Positions 1 to 5,555 of a stretch of 5,558 nucleotides of DNA are shown here, piece after piece (within the stretch, counting starts at the first letter, position 1; every line of letters begins with the position of its first letter). The position numbers and the translations under genes are program-made. The stretch is taken from the NCBI GenBank assembly GCA_963639765.1, contig CAVHXA010000105.1:1-5558 (forward strand), in the 5' to 3' direction. This DNA is from CAVHXA01 sp963639765. GTDB taxonomy: Bacteria > Bacillota > Clostridia > Oscillospirales > Oscillospiraceae. The notes under the pieces were generated by a model, which did no database searches, had not been told where the DNA came from, and saw nothing but the letters and a program-made list of their open reading frames with translations.

Positions 1-1109
1 GACAGGGACATCTCGCCGCGCCCGGCCACACGAAAGCTCTCGGTGCTGTTTTCCACGTCGGAAACCTGCAGAGAGACGTCTTTGAGCGTTTCTTTGGTCA
101 GCCGCTGGCGGATCTGGCGAGAGGTAACAAATTTGCCTTCACGCCCGGCAAAAGGGGAATCGTTTACGCTGAAGGTCATTTCGACTGTGGGCTCGGAGAT
201 TTTTACAAAGCTCAGCGGCTCGGGAGTGCCCGGTGCGCACAGCGTGTCGCCAATGGTAACATCGGCAATACCGCTTACGGCAATGATCTCGCCGGCGGAG
301 GCATGCGGAATCGCAACACGGTTCAGGCCCTCGAAGCGGTACATGGAGACGATCTTGGCCCGTTCGGGCGGAGCACTGATGTTGTGGTAGTTGCAGACAC
401 TGATTTCCTGGTTTTGGTTGATCTCGCCGCGCTCGATGCGGCCGATCGCAATGCGTCCGACGTATTCGCTGTAGTCAACTGAGGATATAAGCATCTGAAA
501 AGGCGCTTCGGTATCCTGTTCAGGCGGGTCGATATAGTCGGTGATGGTTTGAAACAGAGGCGTGAGATCTGTGCCGGCAACATCGGGTGAATACGAGGCC
601 GTGCCATTGCGGCCTGAACAGAACAGCATAGGACTGTCGAGCTGTTCATCGGTGGCGTTGAGGTCGAGAAGCAGTTCGAGAACCTCATCGATCACTTCGA
701 GCACACGCTGGTCGGGACGGTCTATCTTGTTGATGACAACGATGATCTTGTGTCCCAGCTCAAGCGCACGGCTGAGTACAAAACGGGTCTGCGGCATTGG
801 GCCCTCTGCTGCGTCGACAAGAAGCAGTACGCCGTTGACCATTTTAAGGACGCGCTCTACTTCGCCGCCGAAATCAGCGTGCCCCGGCGTGTCTACGATG
901 TTGATGCGCGTGGAGTTCCAGGTTACTGCGGTATTTTTGGACAGAATAGTGATGCCGCGTTCGCGCTCCAGCGCACCGGAGTCAAGAGCTCGGTCCTGCA
1001 TTTCCTGGTTGCTGCGAAATACGCCGCTCTGCTTGAGCATCTCGTCGACCAATGTGGTCTTTCCATGGTCAACGTGGGCGATGATTGCAATATTTCTAAT
1101 ATCTTCCAT
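1..1109 (-). CDS. typA: Translational GTPase TypA/BipA, N-terminal part (runs off the window edge)
   Basis: TypA/BipA is an EF-G-like GTPase that binds ribosomes and acts in ribosome assembly and stress or cold adaptation. I translated 369 codons by hand; the family is about 605-615 residues, so the C-terminal 40% lies outside the window. The G domain is complete: P-loop AHVDHGKT (residues 11-18), switch I RGIT (51-54), DTPGH (73-77), NKID (127-130) and a G5-like CSGRNG (164-169). A beta-barrel domain II covers about 205-295. The stretch from 306 (EPTVEMTFSVNDSPFAGREG) followed by KFVTSRQIRQRL is a TypA hallmark separating it from LepA, EF-G and TetM. The ATG at 1107-1109 is preceded by AGGAAG with 8 nt spacing, and translation from there starts exactly at the family's usual N-terminus. 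No internal stop or frameshift is seen. It is transcribed alone from its own promoter. Confidence 0.96.
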   Translation of the reverse strand, partial: MEDIRNIAIIAHVDHGKTTLVDEMLKQSGVFRSNQEMQDRALDSGALERERGITILSKNTAVTWNSTRINIVDTPGHADFGGEVERVLKMVNGVLLLVDAAEGPMPQTRFVLSRALELGHKIIVVINKIDRPDQRVLEVIDEVLELLLDLNATDEQLDSPMLFCSGRNGTASYSPDVAGTDLTPLFQTITDYIDPPEQDTEAPFQMLISSVDYSEYVGRIAIGRIERGEINQNQEISVCNYHNISAPPERAKIVSMYRFEGLNRVAIPHASAGEIIAVSGIADVTIGDTLCAPGTPEPLSFVKISEPTVEMTFSVNDSPFAGREGKFVTSRQIRQRLTKETLKDVSLQVSDVENSTESFRVAGRGEMSL

Positions 1110-1153
1110 ATATGGCACTTCCTAGCTTTTCAACTGCACAATTTTCCCTAAAA

Positions 1154-1182
1154 GTTTTATCATGTCATGATAGGAAATGCAA
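1154..1182 (-). promoter_or_regulatory. Probable promoter of typA
   Basis: Read on the minus strand, TTGCAT (1177-1182) is followed after 17 nt by TAAAAC (1154-1159), with a TG one base upstream of the -10 hexamer as in extended -10 promoters. Transcription would start near 1147 and give a leader of about 38 nt. Each hexamer matches consensus at only four of six positions, so this is a moderate prediction supported by position, spacing and the TG element. Confidence 0.55.
1158..1172. repeat. Perfect 15-bp palindrome in the typA promoter, candidate operator
   Basis: TATCATG-T-CATGATA is a perfect inverted repeat (7-bp arms, one central base). It lies in the spacer between the proposed -35 and -10 of typA and overlaps the -10 by two bases, a classic position for repressor binding. 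An outer inverted pair, TTTCCCT (1143-1149) and AGGGAAA (1182-1188), is centred within half a base of it. It does not match the CIRCE, LexA, PerR/Fur, Rex or CtsR consensus sites I know. The regulator is unknown; the symmetry is seen, the operator role is inferred. Confidence 0.5.
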
Positions 1183-1333
1183 GGGAAACCAGCACGAATC
1201 CATAAGAAAGTCTGACTGAGGCAGCACCGCGGGAAGCTCTTGCAGTTTTCTGTACTGCCGGAACATATTTCCAAAAGATCATGCGAAATCCACAGACGTG
1301 TTTGCACGCTGCTGCTCAAAAGAGCCGATAGAC

Positions 1334-1384
1334 AGCAAAAACCCGCAGACCCGGCGCTGCGGCGCAGCACACGGAATCTGCGGG
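1334..1384 (-). terminator. Rho-independent terminator of the ECF S-component gene
   Basis: On the minus strand CCCGCAGA (1377-1384) pairs perfectly with TCTGCGGG (1342-1349), and the T-run TTTTT follows at once (1337-1341). Inside the loop a second GC-rich hairpin forms, GCTGC-GCC-GCAGC (1356-1368). It sits about 45 nt past the stop codon of the ECF gene and separates it from typA. Confidence 0.85.
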
Positions 1385-1428
1385 AATCGAGCTTTTGACT
1401 GGTACACTGCCGGACGGGGGAGGATACG

Positions 1429-2019
1429 TCAGTTTTTTCGGATAGCCGTAAGGATCCGGACTACAGCAGGAGCCAGGATCACATTGATCAGCAGCTCAAC
1501 GATAAAGTTGAGGCCGACCATGACAACGATCAGATACAGGCCGGCTCCCCCCGAAAAGCCCGCAGCTTCGGCCCAGCCGGCAATGGTATCGAAAAAGAAC
1601 AGTCTGCAGCCAAGCAGAAAGATGCCGGTATTGATAATCGGACAAACAATGGCAGAAATCGCGACAGACAGATAGCGGCTTCTGCGGCTGAGCAGACGGT
1701 AGACCAGACCGGAAAGCAGGCCGGCCAGCATACCTTTGAGCAGGACCACAAGCACTGTACCGATGGGGTCTACGGTAAGAAAGGCTGCGGCATCACCCGA
1801 AAGAAGTACGGTTGCACCAAAGGCAAAGCCCAGCCATGCACCGGCACCGGTGCCATATGTTGCCGCGCCCACGACAATGGGAAGCAGCACCAGAGAAATG
1901 GAGAAGGGCCCGAAGCGAATGAAGCTGCCAAGCAGCTGCAGCACAACCACGATTGCCGTGAGCAGCCCGACGCCGACCAGAGTGTGTACACCGATGGTCT
2001 GTTTTTTTGTGTTGTTCAA
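1429..2019 (-). CDS. ECF transporter S component (substrate-binding membrane subunit), substrate unknown
   Basis: This 196-residue membrane protein fits the ECF-type S-component family in length and topology. Hydrophobic segments fall at about 11-31, 38-54, 58-75, 84-108, 115-138 and 160-186, giving the six helices of such proteins. Family-like stretches are RFGPFSISLVLLPIVVGA (35-52) and CPIINTGIFLLG (126-137). S components bind a vitamin or similar small molecule and dock onto the shared EcfA/EcfA'/EcfT energising module; no such genes are in the window, so it is probably a group II solitary S subunit. The sequence does not let me name the ligand, and I see no B-vitamin riboswitch. The start is TTG (2017-2019): a perfect AGGAGG lies 8 nt upstream (2028-2033) and no in-frame ATG fits. 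It is monocistronic, with its own promoter and terminator. Confidence 0.88.
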   Translation of the reverse strand: MNNTKKQTIGVHTLVGVGLLTAIVVVLQLLGSFIRFGPFSISLVLLPIVVGAATYGTGAGAWLGFAFGATVLLSGDAAAFLTVDPIGTVLVVLLKGMLAGLLSGLVYRLLSRRSRYLSVAISAIVCPIINTGIFLLGCRLFFFDTIAGWAEAAGFSGGAGLYLIVVMVGLNFIVELLINVILAPAVVRILTAIRKN

Positions 2020-2033
2020 CGCGATAACCTCCT
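2017..2033 (-). promoter_or_regulatory. Ribosome binding site that fixes a TTG start
   Basis: AGGAGG at 2028-2033 (minus strand) stands 8 nt before TTG at 2017-2019. This fixes the initiation codon of the ECF gene although it is not ATG or GTG. Confidence 0.85.
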
Positions 2034-2036
2034 GCT

Positions 2037-2088
2037 GCTGCTCCCAAAAACAGGGATGCAGCGCATATTTTCGCGGGACCGGGCCCGC
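2037..2088 (-). promoter_or_regulatory. Two-hairpin leader of the ECF gene
   Basis: The leader of about 70 nt starts with GCGGG/CCCGC (2084-2088 with 2073-2077, 6-nt loop), essentially at the predicted transcription start. A second hairpin, GCTGC-A-TCCC with GGGA-GCAGC (2053-2062 with 2037-2045, one bulged base, 7-nt loop), ends three bases before the Shine-Dalgarno. It is shorter than most riboswitches and I match it to none. It may stabilise the 5' end or tune access to the ribosome site. Confidence 0.45.
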
Positions 2089-2094
2089 AGCGTC

Positions 2095-2123
2095 ATTCTA
2101 TCCCAAGCGTACACCTGTGTCAA
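2095..2123 (-). promoter_or_regulatory. Near-consensus promoter of the ECF gene
   Basis: On the minus strand TTGACA (2118-2123), a 17-nt spacer and TAGAAT (2095-2100) match a housekeeping sigma promoter at 11 of 12 positions. The start would be near 2088, about 70 nt before the TTG start codon. Such a strong core promoter suggests high constitutive expression unless a repressor acts. Confidence 0.88.
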
Positions 2124-2217
2124 GCCAAAGGAACCTTTCCGGATCTGTTCCGGCTGCGGCAGACTTTTGCCGTATCTGTTTAAAAACGGACTGCTGCTGA
2201 AAAACCGCACATGCACG

Positions 2218-2246
2218 TTGATTTGCAGGGGCTTTTGTACTAGAAT
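2218..2246 (+). promoter_or_regulatory. Promoter of the GGDEF-dipeptidase operon
   Basis: TTGATT (2218-2223), a 17-nt spacer and TAGAAT (2241-2246) form a good housekeeping-type promoter. Transcription would start near 2253, leaving a leader of about 218 nt before the ATG at 2471. It diverges from the ECF promoter and shares the same -10 hexamer. Confidence 0.7.
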
Positions 2247-2252
2247 AGGATG

Positions 2253-2470
2253 CAACACCGCGCAGTGGAGCCGGGCGGCAATGCAGGCAAAAAAGCATAG
2301 CCCGTCTGCTGCCGCAGGACGGACACGGAAAGACCGGAACGGTCCATCCGGGCAGAGCTGCCAAAAGATGCGGGCAGCTGTCAACTTTCATACGGATCTC
2401 CTGCAGAAAGCTTCGGTACAAACCGGGTGCTTCGAGATCAGATGTGTGCTTTTATGGTGGTGAGAAGCAG
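2253..2470 (+). promoter_or_regulatory. Long structured leader before the diguanylate cyclase gene
   Basis: Three stems can be drawn: CCGTC-TGC/GCA-GACGG (2302-2322, one bulge, loop TGCC), GACCG-GAA-CGGTC (2332-2344) and AGCTGCC/GGCAGCT (2356-2362 with 2373-2379). The CTGCC of the third stem can instead pair with GGCAG at 2351-2355, so two alternative folds exist. No T-run follows, so any control would act on translation or RNA stability. I looked for c-di-GMP-I (GEMM) and c-di-GMP-II riboswitch signatures and did not find the canonical conserved strings. Confidence 0.4.
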
Positions 2471-3532
2471 ATGGAAAATCAGTCATACTACACAGTTATT
2501 GTTTTTCTGATCATCAGCGCCATGCTGATCATGCAGCTGTTTGTCTCACACAACAATACCTTTCTGCCCGCTCACAAAACCCTGTTCCGAACGCTTTTTG
2601 CAGTGATTGCGGCGGCCGCCCTGTGCGAATGGCTGGGCGCCAGTCTGCAGGGAGCACCGCGATATACTCGTGCGGCACACATCGTCATAAAGACCTGCGA
2701 GCTTTCCATTGCTCCATCTATCGGATTTCTGTTTGCCTGGATTATCGACAATCGCCATCGTAAGATCATCTGGACCTTTCTTGCAATCCACGCACTGGCA
2801 GAATGTCTGTCCGGCATTTTCGGCTTCATCTATGTTGTCGACGAAAACAACATCTATTCCCATGCGCAGGGCTACTGGATCTATATTGCATGCTACATTC
2901 TTTCAGCCCTCTACTGCATTGCTGTGGTCTTCAGAAACGTCAAAAAATACCAATATAGAGGCGGCCTCGTATTTCTCCTGATTGTTCTGTGGATGATGGC
3001 AGGCATTGTTGTTCAGCTTGTCAACAGCAGCCTCAAGGTCGACTATGTCTCTGTGGGCATGGCAGCAATTCTGGTCTATGTATTCACACTCGAGATGATT
3101 CAGCAGACCGACGCGCTCACACAGCTGATCAATCGCCGGGGCTATGAAAACAGCATCTTTCACATCGAAGAAAAAAGTATTATTATCTTTTTCGACGTAG
3201 ACAGCTTCAAACAGGTCAACGACCGATACGGCCATGCCTTTGGCGACGTTGTGCTCAGACATTTCGGCCAGAGCATCAAAAGGGTCTATGCACCCTATGG
3301 CCGGTGTTTTCGCTACGGCGGAGACGAATTCTGCGTGATCCTCACAAAAAACCTTGACCATGTCGAGGAGCTCAACGATCGGTTCATACAGGAGCTTGCA
3401 CAGCTGCGTGAGCAGGAGCCCCGCCTGCCCGGCGTATCGGTGGGCTATGCGCGGTTCACACCCGGGAACGACAGTATTCGCGATGTGATCAGGCAGGCAG
3501 ACGAAATGATGTACCGAAGCAAGCAGCAATAG
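2471..3532 (+). CDS. Membrane-bound GGDEF diguanylate cyclase
   Basis: This 353-residue protein makes cyclic di-GMP from two GTP. The N-terminal 210 residues have about seven hydrophobic segments (near 6-25, 36-56, 72-92, 98-121, 134-154, 164-184, 190-210), a membrane sensor module of no named family I recognise. The GGDEF domain covers 213-353 and opens with DALTQLINRRGY. The catalytic set is complete: metal-binding D242 in FFDVD, guanine-binding N250 and D259 (YGHAFGD), and GGDEF at 283-287. The product-inhibition RxxD motif is absent: its R and D positions, eight and five residues before GGDEF, are A274 and G277. I chose ATG 2471, with GGTGAG 6 nt upstream, over GTG 2444, which would only add nine residues. 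The dipeptidase follows after 18 nt. The signal sensed is unknown. Confidence 0.93.
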   Translation: MENQSYYTVIVFLIISAMLIMQLFVSHNNTFLPAHKTLFRTLFAVIAAAALCEWLGASLQGAPRYTRAAHIVIKTCELSIAPSIGFLFAWIIDNRHRKIIWTFLAIHALAECLSGIFGFIYVVDENNIYSHAQGYWIYIACYILSALYCIAVVFRNVKKYQYRGGLVFLLIVLWMMAGIVVQLVNSSLKVDYVSVGMAAILVYVFTLEMIQQTDALTQLINRRGYENSIFHIEEKSIIIFFDVDSFKQVNDRYGHAFGDVVLRHFGQSIKRVYAPYGRCFRYGGDEFCVILTKNLDHVEELNDRFIQELAQLREQEPRLPGVSVGYARFTPGNDSIRDVIRQADEMMYRSKQQ

Positions 3533-3539
3533 AAGGGAG
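3533..3539 (+). promoter_or_regulatory. Ribosome binding site of the dipeptidase gene
   Basis: AAGGGAG starts immediately after the TAG stop of the GGDEF gene and lies 11 nt before ATG 3551, slightly far but usable. There is no terminator or recognisable promoter in the 18-nt gap, so both genes should be on one mRNA. Confidence 0.7.
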
Positions 3540-3550
3540 TTTTGTGACTT

Positions 3551-5014
3551 ATGGCATGTACGACAATTCTTATCGGGAAAAATGCAAGTTTTGACGGCTC
3601 TACAATGATTGCCCGCAACGACGACGGTCACTTCGACGTAAAGCGACTGACGGTTATACAGCCAAAGGATCAGCCAAAAATCTACTGCAGCAAAATCGGC
3701 CATCTCGAAATTCCTCTGCCGGAAGCTCCCCTGCGCTACACTGCCACGCCCAGCGTGGACCGGACAAACGGCATCTGGGCCGCCAATGGCATCAATGCTG
3801 CAAATGTGGCCATGACTGCCACAGAAACCATTACAACCAACCCCAGGGTTCTGGGTGCCGACCCACTGGTCTGCTATGTCCCCGGGAAGACTCCGAGAGG
3901 AAAGGAAACGCCGGGCGGCATCGGTGAAGAAGACCTTGTCTGTCTTGTACTTCCGTATATCCGCAGCGCGAGACAGGGCGTTGAGCGACTTGGGTCTCTG
4001 CTGGAGAAATACGGAACCTATGAATCCAATGGCATCGCTTTTTCCGACCGGGACGAAATCTGGTGGATGGAGACCATCGGCGGGCACCACTGGATTGCCT
4101 GCCGCGTTCCGGACGACAGCTATGTGATCATGCCAAACCAGTTCGGTCTGGACCACTTTGATTTCGACGATGCGTTCGGCGAAAAGAAAAACTATATGTG
4201 CTCTGCCGATTTGCCGGACTTTATCCGCAGCAACCATCTGGATCTGGGTTTGCAGGGAGATTTCAATCCAAGACTGGCTTTTGGCTCCCACAGCGACGCA
4301 GACCACGTATACAACACCCCACGCGCCTGGTATATGGGTCGGTATTTCAACCCGAACACGGTCCGCTGGGACGGACCGGATGCCGACTATACTCCACACA
4401 GCGACAACATCCCCTGGTCGTTTGTGCCTGAGCATAAAATTACGGTAGAAGACGTGAAGTACATTCTTTCCTCGCATTACCAGACAACCTCCTATGATCC
4501 CTACTGCAGGGCATCGCGTGAGCAGCCGGAAAAATACCGTCCTATCGGCATCAACCGCACCGGCGTTATGGCAATTCTGCAGCTTCGCGGATATCTGCCG
4601 GAAGAAATTTCCGCTCTTGAATGGATCTGCTTCGGTGCAAACCCGTTTAATGCGGCGCTGCCGGTATATGCAAACGCAGACAGGATGCCGGCATATCTCG
4701 ACAAGGTCACCACAGACGTTTCAACGGATACCTTCTATTGGGCAAGCCGCCTGATCGGGGCCATGGCCGACGCACACCATGCTTCGTGCGTGCAAATTAT
4801 TGAACGCTATCAGGCCGCGGTTGCCAATTTCGGAACGGCTCTGATTCACAGCTATGATCAGAAAATGATAACATCCAGGGATTTTTCACAAACCGAAAAG
4901 GCAAACAGCGAGCTGGCGAAAATGGCAAAAAAAGAAACATCTGATGCGCTGGGAAAGGTACTGCTCCAGGCCAGCGAGGCCATGCGCTGCGGATATCAGC
5001 GGACCGATACCTGA
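3551..5014 (+). CDS. C69-family dipeptidase (PepD-like)
   Basis: The 487-residue product matches the peptidase C69 family (usual length about 470-500). These Ntn-hydrolases cleave dipeptides with broad specificity; lactobacillus PepD is the known example. The N-terminus MACTTILIGKNAS carries the expected nucleophile Cys3, followed by the family pattern FDGSTMIARNDD (residues 14-25). Other conserved-looking stretches are GIWAANGINAANVAMTATET (74-93), GIAFSDRDEIWWMETIGGHHW (first G about 161) and a PRAWYMGRY block near 258. There is no signal peptide or membrane segment, so the enzyme should be cytosolic. Some relatives carry a cleaved propeptide; here only Met-Ala precede the Cys. Its likely job is to finish breakdown of imported or internal peptides. 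The link with c-di-GMP through the shared operon is inferred. It reads intact throughout, with stop TGA at 5012-5014. Confidence 0.93.
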   Translation: MACTTILIGKNASFDGSTMIARNDDGHFDVKRLTVIQPKDQPKIYCSKIGHLEIPLPEAPLRYTATPSVDRTNGIWAANGINAANVAMTATETITTNPRVLGADPLVCYVPGKTPRGKETPGGIGEEDLVCLVLPYIRSARQGVERLGSLLEKYGTYESNGIAFSDRDEIWWMETIGGHHWIACRVPDDSYVIMPNQFGLDHFDFDDAFGEKKNYMCSADLPDFIRSNHLDLGLQGDFNPRLAFGSHSDADHVYNTPRAWYMGRYFNPNTVRWDGPDADYTPHSDNIPWSFVPEHKITVEDVKYILSSHYQTTSYDPYCRASREQPEKYRPIGINRTGVMAILQLRGYLPEEISALEWICFGANPFNAALPVYANADRMPAYLDKVTTDVSTDTFYWASRLIGAMADAHHASCVQIIERYQAAVANFGTALIHSYDQKMITSRDFSQTEKANSELAKMAKKETSDALGKVLLQASEAMRCGYQRTDT

Positions 5015-5065
5015 TACAAGGGTGCATGGTCCGGCATACCAGCCACATCAAAATCGTTCCGGAAA

Positions 5066-5113
5066 TGATCTGTATCTCCGATGTTGGATGCCAGATGTTG
5101 GCGGTACAGATCA
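5066..5113. repeat. Long inverted repeat with internal direct repeats downstream of the dipeptidase
   Basis: TGATCTGTA (5066-5074) and TACAGATCA (5105-5113) are perfectly complementary 9-bp arms. Further in, CCG (5078-5080) pairs with CGG (5102-5104). The 30-nt loop contains GATGTTGG twice (5080-5087 and 5094-5101). No T-run follows on the plus strand, so it is not a plain terminator; it could be a 3'-end stabiliser or a dispersed repeat unit. Confidence 0.55.
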
Positions 5114-5209
5114 GACGTCCATGGAAAAGGAAAGACTGTTCGGTTCAAATGAAAGTGCGCGGAAAATCGGGTACATATCAAAAAGCAGGGAGCTTTTCTG
5201 CAGGGGTCC

Positions 5210-5273
5210 GGCACAAAAACAGGCCTTCGTGCATGCTGTGCCAGAGCCCGTGTCTGCAAGAAGGCACATTTTT
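5210..5273 (+). terminator. Probable terminator of the GGDEF-dipeptidase operon, with competing stems
   Basis: TGTGCC (5237-5242) pairs with GGCACA (5263-5268), which runs straight into TTTTT (5269-5273). The 20-nt loop is large for a terminator. The same TGTGCC can also pair with an upstream GGCACA (5210-5215), and TTCTGCAG (5196-5203) can pair with CTGCA-A-GAA (5254-5262). It lies about 195 nt past the dipeptidase stop and just before the tRNA promoter. Confidence 0.5.
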
Positions 5274-5285
5274 GCGTAAAATCTC

Positions 5286-5314
5286 TTGACAAAAGCGGAC
5301 CCTTCTGCTATACT
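5286..5314 (+). promoter_or_regulatory. Strong promoter of tRNA-Ala
   Basis: TTGACA (5286-5291), a 17-nt spacer and TATACT (5309-5314) match consensus at 11 of 12 positions, with a TG one base upstream of the -10 hexamer. This is what is expected for a stable-RNA gene. The start would be near 5321. Confidence 0.88.
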
Positions 5315-5437
5315 TGGAACCGTTGAGAGCAATAAAATATTTGTGCGTGCGGTTTCACCGGGTATCTTGGGGAAAGCAGTCACGTACCCACGGATCAAAA
5401 ACTTAATACGTACTTTTTCAAGCACAACAATTCGCAT

Positions 5438-5513
<76 letters not shown>

Positions 5514-5518
5514 ACAAC

Positions 5519-5555
5519 AGACCGTAAGGCCAACGCCTTACGGTCTTGTTCTATC
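5519..5555 (+). terminator. Terminator after tRNA-Ala
   Basis: AGACCGTAAGGC (5519-5530) and GCCTTACGGTCT (5535-5546) form a perfect 12-bp stem with a CAAC loop, followed by the T-rich stretch TGTTCTATCT. It begins 6 nt after the CCA end, so the tRNA is transcribed alone. The near-symmetric stem might also stop a gene arriving from the right. Confidence 0.92.

Larger units (their letters stand above)
1110..1428. other. Intergenic region between typA and the ECF gene
   Basis: This 319-base gap holds the typA ribosome site and promoter at its left end and the terminator of the ECF gene at its right end (1334-1384). Between about 1190 and 1333 I see no convincing ORF, RNA gene or repeat. A GCACCGCGGGAA string near 1224-1235 resembles the end of a T-box but lacks the partner elements. 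Confidence 0.6.
2020..2470. other. Divergent control region between the ECF and GGDEF genes
   Basis: These 451 bases hold no gene I believe. They contain the leftward ECF promoter and leader, about 94 bp between the two -35 boxes, and the rightward promoter with a structured leader of about 200 nt. The middle part has small symmetric elements: AAAGGAACCTTT (2126-2137), a repeated TTCCGG, and a CGGCA/TGCCG hairpin around 2155-2172. Any of these could be a shared regulator site, but none is recognisable. Confidence 0.6.
5015..5437. other. Intergenic region between the dipeptidase gene and tRNA-Ala
   Basis: These 423 bases hold no credible gene. They contain a 9-bp inverted repeat (5066-5113), a terminator-like structure with a T5 run (5210-5273), the strong tRNA promoter (5286-5314) and a leader of about 117 nt before the mature tRNA. 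ORFs that cross it are either antisense to the tRNA or lack a ribosome site and family resemblance. Confidence 0.6.

Noticed and set aside
562..1151. Plus-strand ORFs of 187 and 133 codons within bases 562-1151
   Set aside because: They lie antisense to the clear TypA reading frame and are low-complexity or Ser/Arg-rich shadow translations.
1215..1240. GGCAGCACCGCGGGAA, similar to the end of a T-box riboswitch
   Set aside because: The bulge reads CAG rather than TGG, so it cannot pair with a tRNA NCCA end. Stem I would fall in typA coding sequence, and no plus-strand gene lies downstream.
2281..2463. A possible small upstream protein from ATG 2281 in the GGDEF leader
   Set aside because: There is no ribosome site before the ATG, the composition is not protein-like, and the frame runs through the predicted hairpins. 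The same frame stays open from 1984 across the divergent promoters, as chance would allow.
2253..2470. c-di-GMP riboswitch of class I or II before the GGDEF gene
   Set aside because: The conserved CACGCACAGGGCAAACC / GACGCAAAGCC blocks of class I and the class II pseudoknot strings are not visible. An undescribed RNA element is kept only as a finding.
2903..4477. A 524-codon minus-strand ORF antisense to the GGDEF and dipeptidase genes
   Set aside because: It shows no recognisable domain and mirrors two well-supported genes on the other strand. Long open antisense frames arise easily from the codon bias of moderately GC-rich genes.
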